Assembly (NCBI GenBank): GCA_023450935.1
Contig: JAEXGH010000029.1
Span: forward strand, 62,001-126,000
Direction: 5' to 3'
DNA: 64,000 bases
Source of the DNA: Verrucomicrobiota bacterium
GTDB lineage: Bacteria > Verrucomicrobiota > Verrucomicrobiia > Opitutales > Intestinicryptomonadaceae
In this document: one piece after another, positions 17,819 through 26,723 of the stretch
How the letters are laid out: each line of letters opens with the position of its first letter
How positions within the stretch are numbered: the stretch's first letter is position 1
The notes under the pieces: model-generated
Told to the model about the DNA's origin: nothing
The model's database searches: none
Seen by the model: the letters and a program-made list of their open reading frames with translations, nothing else
Position numbers and translations under genes: made by a program

Positions 17819-18847
17819 CTATTTTTTGAGTTTGCGTTTTGTTCTTGCAAGTTCGCGCATATCCACGGCGATGTCGTCGTTGTCGAAAATTTCCGAGCCA
17901 AGCAGGTGTTCGAAAATATCCTCCAGACTAACAACTCCCGTAAGCGACGAAAATTCGTCAACGACAATTCCCATTTGCTGGTGGCGTTTTATGAATTGGC
18001 GCAGAACCGCCAGCGCGCTGCCGTTTTCGGGCACGAACATGGGCGCGGAGGCAAGTTCCGATATCTTCACGCTCCCCCTGTCTTCGGCAACCGCCGTGAG
18101 AATGTCGCGGCGGCGGACGACCCCGAGAATGTTGTCGATTGAGTCGTCGTAGACGGGCATGCGCGAGAATTTCAGCCCGCCCTCCATTTTGAACGCCTCG
18201 TCGGCCGTCAGCGAGCCGTCTATTGCGTAGACAACCGTTCTGGGCGTCATGATTTCGGCTATCGTGATGTCGGCAAGCGAGAGCGAATTTGCAATCAAAT
18301 CGCGCTCCTGCACTGTGATTAGCCCGTCGCGCTGGCCTTTTTCGGCAAGCAAAATAATTTCGTCGTCGCTCTGTTTCTGGGTATCGTGTTTGGGGATAAT
18401 CCTGCCGATAATCCACGACGCCATGCCCGCAAGCGGCGTCATTACAATGCATAGCCAGTAGAGCGGATACGCTATGTATTTTTGCAGCGATGTCCTGTAG
18501 CGTATGGCTATGTTCTTCGGCAGGATTTCCGAAAGGACGAGTATGGAAATCGTCATAGCCGCGGGGAACGCGTATTGCGTCGCCGCAGACGAACCGAAAA
18601 GCCGCGCAAACTGCGCGCCCGCGAGCGTCGCCCCGAACGTGTTTGCTATCGTGTTCGCCGTGAGTATCGCCGACGTTGTTTTGTCGATTTCGGCAATCAT
18701 ATTTTCCAGGATAGCCCCCCTGTTTTTCGAAATCTTTTTCAGCGACTCTATCTCCAACTGCGAAGTTCCCAGCACGACCGCCTCCAGCATCGAGCAAATC
18801 GACGAAACCAAAAGCGTCAGCACAACAGTTATCATCAAACAAACCAT
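17819..18847 (-). CDS. CNNM/CBS-domain ion transporter (HlyC/CorC family)
   Basis: A 342-residue protein with a CNNM membrane domain (about 1-150, about four helices), then paired CBS domains containing IMTPRTVVYAI and QMGIVVDEFSSLTGVVSLEDI. The family is linked to Mg2+ and other divalent cation efflux. The C-terminal CorC_HlyC FAD-like domain is missing, because the protein ends about 25 residues after the second CBS. It is the first gene of a unit with the 79-residue gene and rlmN. Confidence 0.88.
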   Translation of the reverse strand: MVCLMITVVLTLLVSSICSMLEAVVLGTSQLEIESLKKISKNRGAILENMIAEIDKTTSAILTANTIANTFGATLAGAQFARLFGSSAATQYAFPAAMTISILVLSEILPKNIAIRYRTSLQKYIAYPLYWLCIVMTPLAGMASWIIGRIIPKHDTQKQSDDEIILLAEKGQRDGLITVQERDLIANSLSLADITIAEIMTPRTVVYAIDGSLTADEAFKMEGGLKFSRMPVYDDSIDNILGVVRRRDILTAVAEDRGSVKISELASAPMFVPENGSALAVLRQFIKRHQQMGIVVDEFSSLTGVVSLEDIFEHLLGSEIFDNDDIAVDMRELARTKRKLKK

Positions 18848-18885
18848 GCCCGCATTGTTTCACAAATCGTGAAAATCCTCAAACA

Positions 18886-19242
18886 TTATTTGCGCGGCTT
18901 TTTCGGTGCGGGATATTGCGCGTTTGCCGCGCATACGCTTCCGACCCACGCGGCGTATTCGGGAGAAGCCGTCGCTTCGGTCGCAATCCACTGCGGGCAT
19001 TTATATGGATGCAATTGGCAAAACCGCGCAAACAGCCCTTCGGGAACGGGCGCGGAGGTCTTGATTGAAACGGCAACTTCGCCGTCTTTGCAAATGCGCC
19101 CCTCCCAAAAGTATACGGAATTCGTTTCGCCCGAATACTGGACGCAGGCAGCCAAATGTTCGGCAACCAGAATTTCCGCAGCTGCCGCCGCCGAATCGGC
19201 GTCGGGGAACGTTGTTAAGATGACGCTTATTTTTCCGCCCAT
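18886..19242 (-). CDS. cutA: Divalent cation tolerance protein CutA
   Basis: A 118-residue CutA1-type protein. It shows the family N-terminal strand ISVILTTFPD, the VYFWEGRICKDGEVAVSIKT segment and the HPYKCPQ motif near the expected place. CutA forms trimers and has been linked to copper tolerance, but its true role is unclear. ATG 19242 (MGGKISVIL) gives the standard length; the frame is open to 19263. Confidence 0.9.
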   Translation of the reverse strand: MGGKISVILTTFPDADSAAAAAEILVAEHLAACVQYSGETNSVYFWEGRICKDGEVAVSIKTSAPVPEGLFARFCQLHPYKCPQWIATEATASPEYAAWVGSVCAANAQYPAPKKPRK

Positions 19243-19424
19243 AAAACAGTTTAACCGATTCAAATATTCCCAAAAATGGCTTGACGTGCAACCTTTTTTT
19301 TGGCACTCTTAACCCAACTAAACGGCGATTGGGTTGCCTTGGGCTTGGCGCGTTTTCTTTTGAAGGCGTTGTCTTTCGGCGGTCTTTTCGCTTCACATAG
19401 ATAAACAAAAAAAGGATTCTAAAT

Positions 19425-20831
19425 ATGATTACACGCAGAAACTTCATAAAATCTACTGCGGCTTTCGGAGGATTGATGTTCTTGCCCTCCTGCGCCACCA
19501 ATAAAATCAGAAACATCAACGGCAAAATGAATATTGCCGTCGTCGGCGCGGGCGGTATGGGATATGCAGTTTTTAGATACATTAAAGGCCAGAACAACGT
19601 AAACGTCGTCGCCATTTGCGATGTCGATGAAAACCGCGCCGCAAGGGCGATTAAGGAGAACCCGAACGTTCCCTTCTTCCGCGACTACCGCGTTATGTTC
19701 GACAAAGTCGGCAAGCAAATTGACGGCGTAGCCGTTTCCACGCCCGACCATACGCACTACGCAATTTCGGCTTGGGCGATTGCAAACGGCAAACACGTTT
19801 TCTGCCAAAAGCCCCTCACGCGCACAATTTGGGAAGCCAACGAGCTTAAGAGGCTTTCCGAAGAGGCGGGTGTGTTCACCCAGATGGGCAATCAGGGACA
19901 TACCAACGAAGGTTGGAGGCTCATCAAGGAATGGTATGAAGCGGGTCTGATCGGCGAAATCGAAGACATCTATATTTGGACAAACCGTCCCATTTGGCCT
20001 CAGGGAGACCTGCAAATGCCCGCCGGAGAAAAAGTCCCCTCAACGTTGGACTACAAAGGCTGGCTCGGCGTTGCTCCCTATCAGCCCTACAGCCACGACG
20101 TCATTCCCTTCAACTGGCGCGGTATGCGCAACTACGGAACGGGTGCGTGCGGCGATATGGCGTGCCACTTCATCGATGTCCCGTATTCGGCGTTCAATTT
20201 GGGCTTCCCGTCGGAAGTCGTCGCAAATTCGACGAAGTTTAACGACTACAGCTGGCCGAAGGCGTCTTCGGCTGATATGACGTTCCTCAACCCGCGCGGC
20301 GTTGGCGGCAAAATCAAGCTGCACTGGTATGACGGCGGCAGAAAGCCGAAGGCAATCAAGGGCGTTGACGAAGCGTTCCTGCAGGACAAGCGCAACGCAA
20401 ACGCTACGTTCATAGTGGGCACAAAGTGCACAGTCCACACGAACGAATACGGCATGCCCTCGGTTACATACGTCTATCCCAAGACGAAGATGCGCGAAAT
20501 GCTCATGGCGGCTAAGGAAAAGACGGGCAAACCTGAACTTGTGGCGCCCTCCATTGCGCGTTCCGCGACCCCGAACAATCCGCTTATGGAGTGGGTCAAC
20601 GCCTGCCATGCGGGCAAGAATGCGCCGGGCAACTTCTCTTATGCGGCTCCGTTTACGGAAATGTGCCTGTTGAACATGATTGCAATCAACTTCCCGAACG
20701 AGCCGTTGCAATACGATCCCAAGAAAATGGCGTTCATCAACAAGCCCGAAGCTACAAAATACGTCCGCAGCTTGTATAACTTCAATCAGGAGTTCCTCCC
20801 GAGCAAAGTGGACTTCTCGCACATCGGTTAA
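19425..20831 (+). CDS. Exported Gfo/Idh/MocA-family oxidoreductase (Tat signal)
   Basis: The 468-residue protein begins with a twin-arginine signal (RRNFIKSTAAFGG) that ends near a Cys (LPSC), so it may be a Tat-exported lipoprotein. The Rossmann motif GAGGMGYAV lies at about residues 43-51, and the EKP-like step reads CQKPLTR. The C-terminal half fits the GFO/IDH/MocA fold. Exported members are common in Verrucomicrobiota and Bacteroidota and act on sugars or glycosides, with tightly bound NAD. It is a single gene with its own terminator. Confidence 0.9.
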   Translation: MITRRNFIKSTAAFGGLMFLPSCATNKIRNINGKMNIAVVGAGGMGYAVFRYIKGQNNVNVVAICDVDENRAARAIKENPNVPFFRDYRVMFDKVGKQIDGVAVSTPDHTHYAISAWAIANGKHVFCQKPLTRTIWEANELKRLSEEAGVFTQMGNQGHTNEGWRLIKEWYEAGLIGEIEDIYIWTNRPIWPQGDLQMPAGEKVPSTLDYKGWLGVAPYQPYSHDVIPFNWRGMRNYGTGACGDMACHFIDVPYSAFNLGFPSEVVANSTKFNDYSWPKASSADMTFLNPRGVGGKIKLHWYDGGRKPKAIKGVDEAFLQDKRNANATFIVGTKCTVHTNEYGMPSVTYVYPKTKMREMLMAAKEKTGKPELVAPSIARSATPNNPLMEWVNACHAGKNAPGNFSYAAPFTEMCLLNMIAINFPNEPLQYDPKKMAFINKPEATKYVRSLYNFNQEFLPSKVDFSHIG

Positions 20832-20856
20832 TTCCGGATTCGAAAACAAAAATTTG

Positions 20857-20885
20857 GCGTCCCCCGCAGCGGGGACGCTTTTTTT
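20857..20885 (+). terminator. Terminator after the exported oxidoreductase
   Basis: GCGTCCCC (20857-20864) pairs with GGGGACGC (20871-20878) and is followed by seven T. Confidence 0.85.
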
Positions 20886-21045
20886 GCGGCGTTTTAAGTT
20901 GCCCTTGTTTTGTCGCGGTTTAATTGCCCCGACGGCGATTTTCGGGCGTTTTATGCAAATATTTTCCCGCCTTGAAAAGTTTTGGCGAATGCGCCGTTTG
21001 ACGGGCTCTTTTTGGCGGAGAAGTTTAGGGCACAGGGCGCGGGGC

Positions 21046-22269
21046 TTAGCCTCGGAAATCCGATTCCTCCTGAAATACGCGCAGATTGAACCGCCGCGCG
21101 GCTACGAGTGCGTGTTCTGTTATGTCGGACTGGATTTTTTCGTATTCCACCCAGTTCGGCGTCGTGAAGAAATACATTTGCAGCGGAATCCCCTGTCCGG
21201 TCGGTTGCAGATAGCGCACGAATTTCAGCATATTTTGCCTGACGTTCGGGTTTGTCTGCAGGTATTTTTCCAGATAGGCTCTGAAAACGGCGGCATTTGT
21301 AAGCGGCGTGTTGGGCGCGGATTGTTTCGAGGCGTCTGTTATCCCCGCGGCGGTTTGCGCGTCGGAGAGCGATGTCTCAATGAAGTCGCGCACGGGCTCG
21401 CATTTGGCGAACTCCTCCAAGTCGGCTTCGGTGCAAAACGAAATGCTCTGAATGTCGAGATACACGCAGCGCATTACGCGCCGCCCCCCGAGCTGCTCAA
21501 GCGAACGCCAGTTGCGGAACGAATTGCTTACCAAATCGTAGGTGGGAACGTTGGCTATGGTATTGTCCCAGTTGCGGATTTTCACAACGGTAAGCCCTAT
21601 TTCTATCACGATTCCGTCGGCGTCGAACTTGTCCATCGTTATCCAGTCGCCAACCTCGAGCATTCTGTTGGCGGAAAGCTGTATGGACGCCACAAAGCCG
21701 AGCAGGGCGTCTTTGAAAACGAACATCAAAACAGCAGCCGACGCGCCCACTCCCGCCAGTATTTTCACGGGCGACTTGTCCAAAAGCACCGACACAATCA
21801 GTATGCACGCCACCACCGAAACCGACAGTTGCAGAATCTGAATGAACCCGCGTATAGACTTCTTGTTGCGCGCGGAAATTACGTCGTTCAACGCCGACAT
21901 CACTACCACCAGAAAACGCCACATGATAACATAGAAGTATATCCAGAATATCCGCAGGACGTTGTTGAAAACGGCGTCGCCTATATCCTCGCGCGGGAAC
22001 ATGAGCGGGAACAACGCCATAAAGCAAATCGGGGCGAAAAGCGAAGACGCGCGCTCCAGCACCCTGTGTTCGCCGAAAATTTCGGCGTATCTGGAATACG
22101 TTTCGGAGGCAATCCGCCTGGACATCAACTTGAAAAACGCATGTGCGACCTTTGTGGCGAAAAATGCCGCCAAAAGCGAGACAATTATCAGAAGGACAAC
22201 CACCGCAAAGTCTTTGTCGATTCCCAACAAAAACCGTTCGTCAATGTGTCCGCCAAGCCAGTTTTTCAT
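21046..22269 (-). CDS. MscS-family mechanosensitive channel (YbdG-like)
   Basis: A 407-residue membrane protein. About five hydrophobic helices are followed by the MscS pore helix and beta domain, seen in LAGVGASAAVLMFVFKDALL and NRMLEVGDWI. The long C-terminal region (about 260-400) resembles the E. coli YbdG/MscM subgroup. It protects cells from osmotic downshock. The 244-base gap between its start and the next gene shows no other gene. Confidence 0.88.
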   Translation of the reverse strand: MKNWLGGHIDERFLLGIDKDFAVVVLLIIVSLLAAFFATKVAHAFFKLMSRRIASETYSRYAEIFGEHRVLERASSLFAPICFMALFPLMFPREDIGDAVFNNVLRIFWIYFYVIMWRFLVVVMSALNDVISARNKKSIRGFIQILQLSVSVVACILIVSVLLDKSPVKILAGVGASAAVLMFVFKDALLGFVASIQLSANRMLEVGDWITMDKFDADGIVIEIGLTVVKIRNWDNTIANVPTYDLVSNSFRNWRSLEQLGGRRVMRCVYLDIQSISFCTEADLEEFAKCEPVRDFIETSLSDAQTAAGITDASKQSAPNTPLTNAAVFRAYLEKYLQTNPNVRQNMLKFVRYLQPTGQGIPLQMYFFTTPNWVEYEKIQSDITEHALVAARRFNLRVFQEESDFRG

Positions 22270-22513
22270 AGTAAGATAGCGTGTGCATTACGCCGCGCGC
22301 GCAGCGTGTGTTATCGGATTTTTCGGGCGGTAGATAAACGCCGTCAATTTTTTGCGCGAGCGTTCGACCCGAATTTAATCTGGTAGTCAGAAAAAACGTC
22401 TTATTTTTCATAGCCAACCCCGCCAATACTTGGCGCGGTTGCACGCTTTGCAAGTATATTTTTAGCCGAAAGGGCTTGACTGAAACACGGTGCGGTTGTA
22501 TACGCAGCAGTGT

Positions 22514-23401
22514 ATGAAAAAAAAGTTGTCTATAATGGTGTCGGTTTGCGTTGCCGCTTTGGCGTGGGCAAATAACGGGAATTTCTATCCGTCTGCTCAG
22601 ACGGTAAAAATCTGGGACGGAGTCAAAATGCCGGGGAGAACAACCGAGGCTATGGATTACTCGAAAAACAAACACAAGCCCGAGCGCACGAATGTAAAAA
22701 GCGCGACGCTCGCGTTCTATCCCGCAAAGGACGCCAAAAACGGGGGGCTTGTGATTGTCTGCCCGGGCGGAGGCTATTCCAACCTTTGGAGTGTCTGGGG
22801 CGAGGGCACGAAAATTGCTAAGTTCTTCAACGAAAAGGGGATTTCCGCCGCAGTGCTTGAATACCGCGTTCCGCAAAATTTCGACGGAGCGCTTATGGAC
22901 GCGCAGCGGGCAATCCGTTTGGTTCGCGCCAACGCCCGAAAGTGGAACGTCAATCCCGAGAAAGTCGCAATTATGGGGTTCTCGGCGGGGGCGAGCCTCG
23001 CCTCAAGAGCCGCGACGAATTTTAAAACCGACTCATACGCGCCGCTCGACGAAACCGACAAACTTTCCGCGCGTCCCGATTGCGCGGTGCTGATTTATCC
23101 TGCGTATTGTTCGCAACCCGAAAAAGACAGGCGTATGGGCAGACAGAAAACGAAATCGGAAGACTATTCGGAAAAATATGCAATAGCCGACTGGAACGTA
23201 GTAGACAAGGATACTCCGCCCGCGTTCATCACGCAGTCGCAGTTCGACCCGTATGTGGACGCGTCTATCGCCTATTATCTCGCGCTTAAAAAATTCGGCG
23301 TGCCCGCGGAATTGCATATGATTTCCAAGGGCAAGCACGGCTACAAGGACCCCGCAGTGTTTGAGCTTCTTGCGGGATACCTGAAAGAGCGCGGCTTCTA
23401 G
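22514..23401 (+). CDS. Secreted alpha/beta hydrolase, acetyl-esterase type
   Basis: A signal peptide (about 1-19) precedes an esterase/lipase fold. The oxyanion-hole segment is CPGGGYSN and the nucleophile elbow is GFSAGAS. A DPYVDAS acid region and a C-terminal SKGKHGYKDP carry the catalytic Asp and His. Such enzymes often remove acetyl groups from xylan or other polysaccharides, which fits the glycosidases nearby. ATG 22514 (MKKKLSI) gives the signal peptide. A terminator follows. Confidence 0.85.
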   Translation: MKKKLSIMVSVCVAALAWANNGNFYPSAQTVKIWDGVKMPGRTTEAMDYSKNKHKPERTNVKSATLAFYPAKDAKNGGLVIVCPGGGYSNLWSVWGEGTKIAKFFNEKGISAAVLEYRVPQNFDGALMDAQRAIRLVRANARKWNVNPEKVAIMGFSAGASLASRAATNFKTDSYAPLDETDKLSARPDCAVLIYPAYCSQPEKDRRMGRQKTKSEDYSEKYAIADWNVVDKDTPPAFITQSQFDPYVDASIAYYLALKKFGVPAELHMISKGKHGYKDPAVFELLAGYLKERGF

Positions 23402-23430
23402 GCGGGAGGGAAATCGCCGAAAAGATTGCC

Positions 23431-23463
23431 GCAGCGGACTGAGATTTTCGTCCGCTGTTTTTG
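23431..23463 (+). terminator. Terminator after the esterase gene
   Basis: An 8-bp stem CAGCGGAC/GTCCGCTG closed by a 10-base loop and followed by TTTTTG. Confidence 0.8.
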
Positions 23464-23525
23464 TGCTCCGTAGATGCGCGGGTGGAGGTTGTCCTTGTTT
23501 CGGAAAGGGAATCGGGCGCGGCGGA

Positions 23526-24164
23526 TTATTCAAGCTCCAATTTGAAAGGTTTTAAAACAAGCCGTCCGCTTTTTATCGCGTTCAAAGTGAGCTTTTCGGC
23601 AAGCGCGCGCCTGTCGGAGACTTTTTCGCCCTTTGTTTCCGCACACATTTTGCGCCCCTCGCGGTTGTTCCATAAATCCATACAGCGGCCGCCCAGCTTG
23701 TTCAGGTTCGATATTTCGTAGGCGTCGGTGAACGCCTTGGCGCGCTTGTCGCCGATTTTGTCGGCGAGGCGGAAGCTGAAATAGGCGTGCCGAAAGGCGT
23801 CGGCTTCGTTGTCGGTAGGTTCTATGTTCGGGAAAAGCTCGGCGACGCGCTTGACTGCTTCGTCCTTGAAAATGCGGGCGTAGTGCGCGCCGATAACGTC
23901 GCGCAACGCAACCGAATAAAGGCTCGCGCCGTCGGGATTGAACTGCAGCTCTTTGTAGAGCTTTTCGACGGAAATGTCGCTTTTTGAAACGAAGTCGGGC
24001 GTGCGCATTTTGATGTCGGCAATGTCGCGCCCCGCAAGCTTTGCGGCTTCGGCGCGCCCTTCGGCAAGTTCGCGCTCAGTTTCGGGCATACTTACGCAGC
24101 CCGAGATGTAGAATGCCGATGCGGCGCAAACCGCAAAAATAGCACACCTGTAAAATGTCCTCAT
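23526..24164 (-). CDS. Lipoprotein with DUF6973-like domain
   Basis: A 212-residue lipoprotein: signal peptide with lipobox (SGC, about Cys23). The C-terminal half has a His/Asn-rich motif set: NEADAFRHAYFSF, then AKAFTDAYE and MDLWNNREGR. These resemble the DUF6973 family, found both alone and as a tail domain in polymorphic toxins; its activity is unknown. The open frame upstream of ATG 24164 lacks coding character and is excluded. Confidence 0.7.
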   Translation of the reverse strand: MRTFYRCAIFAVCAASAFYISGCVSMPETERELAEGRAEAAKLAGRDIADIKMRTPDFVSKSDISVEKLYKELQFNPDGASLYSVALRDVIGAHYARIFKDEAVKRVAELFPNIEPTDNEADAFRHAYFSFRLADKIGDKRAKAFTDAYEISNLNKLGGRCMDLWNNREGRKMCAETKGEKVSDRRALAEKLTLNAIKSGRLVLKPFKLELE

Positions 24165-24447
24165 TTTATACTTGACCCTGAAAAATAACTTTTGTTCCGT
24201 ATCGGAATTTTTTGCGCGGACGAAAGAGCCGACCGCCGAGTGGCTTGAAAAAACGCCTGAAGCGCGTAGTAAATAATTTCCAATGAGTTGCCTCCGCCAT
24301 TGCGCCGCCCCGAACGACCTGCCAGAGACGTTGATTTCTTGCGAAAGAAAAAGAAATCGGACAGTTGAAAACTTTTGCGTAGAAAAAGTTTTAAAAAAAG
24401 CTTGCAAATCGGGGGATAAAAGTGATTAAATGCGTGCTTTAATTAAC

Positions 24448-24524
24448 GGGGGTATAGCTCAGTTGGTTAGAGCACTTGCATGACACGCAAGGGGTCGCAG
24501 ATTCGAGTTCTGCTACTCCCACCA
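24448..24524 (+). tRNA. tRNA-Val (anticodon GAC)
   Basis: Cloverleaf with acceptor GGGGGTA/TACTCCC, D arm AGCTCAGTTGGTTAGAGC, and anticodon stem CTTGC/GCAAG with loop ATGACAC, giving GAC. The T arm contains TTCGAGT. The 3' ACCA is encoded in the genome. Confidence 0.96.
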
Positions 24525-24529
24525 TTTAG

Positions 24530-24562
24530 AAAACTTCCAAGTCTTTGGCTTGGAAGTTTTTT
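24530..24562 (+). terminator. Terminator after tRNA-Val
   Basis: The inverted repeat AAAACTTCCAAG / CTTGGAAGTTTT is followed by T residues, starting 5 bases after the tRNA. Confidence 0.85.
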
Positions 24563-24712
24563 GTGGGGGGCAGAAATTCCCTCAATCATCATCGCGGCGA
24601 ATTCTATTTTACCTTGGAAATTTGTTATATTTAACATTCGGACGTATAATCATAAAAAACGGTTTCCCGTTTTTCGGAAAACCATTTTATTTTGTTTCGC
24701 GTTGCAAATATA

Positions 24713-25696
24713 TTATTTGCGGCGGCGGTAGGCGGCGAATCCCAATGCCAGCAAGCCGAACATCATTGCGTATGTAGACGGTTCCGGGATTGACGGCGCG
24801 GAATATGCAAGTCTAAAGCCGCTTGCCCTCCCCGTGAGGTTGTCCGGAGTCAAGTATACTACACTTGCTGTCGATTTCACTGCATATGCGCTGGAATAGA
24901 ATCCTCCGCCGATAGTCCCGATTCTCCCGTTTGTTTCGTTTACCAGCATGATATATTCTATTACGTTCCCCGTTTGGTTGAGCGTTCCGTAGGAGCTCGG
25001 ATACATTTCATACTGTTTGACGTTCGCGGTTCCGCCGTTTCTGTTATTGTAGTTTGCCATATCCGCAGATATGGTATCTCCGACGGCATAGAGCGTGTAG
25101 GAATCGTTCTCCGGATTGTAGTATGCGGCCTTGAACCATTCGTCGGCGGTCGGAAGCCTGTATGTGCCGTCGCCGTTGATATTTTCCTCCTTGAAAACAT
25201 CGATACTTGCGCCGAATTTGTTGAAATCGTAAGCGCCCGTGAGTAGGTCGTTTATTGTCGCCGCTTCTGAAGCGCCGTTTGTCAGCCAATTACAATACAT
25301 TGCCGCGCCGAAAGCGCTTATGAAATTCGCCGCGTAGTTTTCCTTCCCCGAAGCGGCTGTAAATGCGTTGCCCGCCGCATTTTGCTCAATCAGCGAAAAT
25401 TTTGAATAGGACGAAGAAGCATCGAATCCGCCGAAGAGCTTGACGTTTGTTCCGTTTACGTTCACTGTGTTGCTTCCGACGGCACTCATAAACTTTGCAT
25501 ACTGGGCATTGCTTACTTCGTATTTGCCTATGCTGTATTTATAGCCGACGGAGCCGAAACCCGTTTCCGAATAGGCCGAATTGCCCTCGTTGCCGACTTC
25601 GACAAACCGCGTGTTGTTTGCGCCGAACCAGTCCTTTGCCGAAACTGCCGAAACCGCGCAGCAAATGACGGCGAGTGATATTGGTAATTTTTTCAT
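24713..25696 (-). CDS. B12-regulated PEP-CTERM protein with SUMF1/FGE-like domain
   Basis: The 327-residue protein has a signal peptide (about 1-20). The following domain is like formylglycine-generating enzymes: IGKYEVSNAQYAKFM near the start, YRLPTADEWFKAAYY in the middle, and GGGFYSSAY plus ASGFRLAY near the end. The tail is a PEP-CTERM signal (IPEPST, hydrophobic helix, YRRRK). Catalytic Cys of true FGE are not evident, so it is likely a surface binding protein rather than an enzyme. A cobalamin riboswitch lies upstream on the same strand. Confidence 0.85.
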   Translation of the reverse strand: MKKLPISLAVICCAVSAVSAKDWFGANNTRFVEVGNEGNSAYSETGFGSVGYKYSIGKYEVSNAQYAKFMSAVGSNTVNVNGTNVKLFGGFDASSSYSKFSLIEQNAAGNAFTAASGKENYAANFISAFGAAMYCNWLTNGASEAATINDLLTGAYDFNKFGASIDVFKEENINGDGTYRLPTADEWFKAAYYNPENDSYTLYAVGDTISADMANYNNRNGGTANVKQYEMYPSSYGTLNQTGNVIEYIMLVNETNGRIGTIGGGFYSSAYAVKSTASVVYLTPDNLTGRASGFRLAYSAPSIPEPSTYAMMFGLLALGFAAYRRRK

Positions 25697-25910
25697 ATTT
25701 TTCTTTCTTTTGAGATTATGGGAATTTATCCCCGAGAAAGAAAGCTCTGCCCAGACGCGCGGCAAAACACGAACCGCAAATACGAATACGGTTTATGTAA
25801 ACGCGCCGTTGGCGCAATAATCGCACAGTATACACGCATAAAAACCGAAGCGCGGCTTTACGCGCAGCCCAAACATTCTTCGCTCGAGAATAAGAGGTCA
25901 ATACGCATGC

Positions 25911-26100
25911 ACTCGTCTTCTGGCTCATTCACAGCCGGTAAAAATACCGACATTCGGCGAATCTTCCCGACGGATTTCCGTCAGTGATTTTTTCGCCCTT
26001 TTTAGAAATTTACAGCGGCGGGACCGCGCCCGATTTTCACGGGACTTCCGTTAGTGCATACATGTCAATCCCGAAAGGGATTATTTAAAAGAACCGAGGT
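25911..26100 (-). promoter_or_regulatory. Cobalamin riboswitch (minus strand)
   Basis: The minus strand contains the conserved core blocks of a cobalamin (B12) riboswitch: GGTCCCGCCGCTGTAAAT, then CACTGACGG...CGTCGGGAAG, then AGCCAGAAGAC at the 3' end. It precedes the SUMF1-like PEP-CTERM gene. About 210 bases lie between the core and the ATG and could hold the expression platform. B12 binding is expected to lower expression. Confidence 0.93.
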
Positions 26101-26103
26101 TCA

Positions 26104-26130
26104 CGATACCGCAATCGGCGATATTGTCAA
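26104..26130 (-). promoter_or_regulatory. Promoter for the minus-strand riboswitch transcript
   Basis: On the minus strand TTGACA (26125-26130) and TATCGT (26104-26109) are 15-16 bases apart. They sit just upstream of the first riboswitch helix. The match was made by eye. Confidence 0.5.
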
Positions 26131-26350
26131 GTCGCATAATTCCCTCCGAGGCAAAGGCGCAAGTTTTTCTTGCGGTTTTGGAGGATATTTTTTATTCGAA
26201 ATCCGGCGGGCAGGGGTGCCGCTTGACGCCGCTTGCCAACACATAAAAACTTTAACCGAAGGGTAAAGGCATATCGGCTGCGCCGCTTGCCGCCGTTTTA
26301 GGAATCATAAAATAATTTGGTTGACAAATTTTGCGGCGGAGGAAGTATTT

Positions 26351-26572
26351 CGGACAGTTCTTTAAAATCAGTCGAAATTTCGGCTGAAAGAATGCGACGC
26401 TTTTCGTCAAACGGAAGATCCGTGAGGGGAGGAATAGTCTCCTATTCGGACGCGGTCGCGCCTCTGTAATTGCTGAGAAAAGTTCGGGTTTTGCCACTGC
26501 CTAACGGCGGGAAGGTTCGGACTCGGGCGGCGGTTTTTGCCGCTGCCTAAAAGCATAAGCCAGAAGACGTGG
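26351..26572 (+). promoter_or_regulatory. Cobalamin riboswitch (plus strand)
   Basis: Conserved blocks: CGGTCGCGCCTCTGTAAT, GCCACTGCCTAACGGCGGGAAGG and AAGCCAGAAGACGTGG. It lies about 150 bases upstream of the first gene of the B12 operon, back to back with the minus-strand riboswitch. A TTGACA at 26321-26326 may be its -35 element. The 26280-26350 stretch between the two switches shows no gene. Confidence 0.93.
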
Positions 26573-26723
26573 CGAAAGGCAATGTCCGCGAAATTCCCGC
26601 GTAAGGAAATTCGGGACGCAAAAAGTGTGAGGTCGGGTATTTTGGGTTTTTGCCCGATTGTCTCCTTGGGGCGTTTCGGTTTTTTTGTTCGGGGAACGCA
26701 ACACTAACCTAACAGGAGATATT

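Noticed and set aside
16298..18142. 614-codon plus-strand frame
   Set aside because: It runs opposite rlmN, the 79-residue gene and the CNNM gene, which have clear family motifs; the translation is Arg/Ser/Phe-rich without any motif, as expected for a shadow in GC-rich DNA.
20680..22386. 568-codon plus-strand frame
   Set aside because: It spans the end of the exported oxidoreductase and the antisense of the MscS gene; both have strong motifs in other frames.
22241..22876. Minus-strand 211-codon frame upstream of the MscS gene
   Set aside because: Mostly antisense to the esterase gene; the part beside mscS has no ribosome site or recognisable product.
25716..25928. Minus-strand 70-codon frame between the riboswitch and the SUMF1-like gene
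   Set aside because: It overlaps the riboswitch core end and has no ribosome site; more likely leader RNA.
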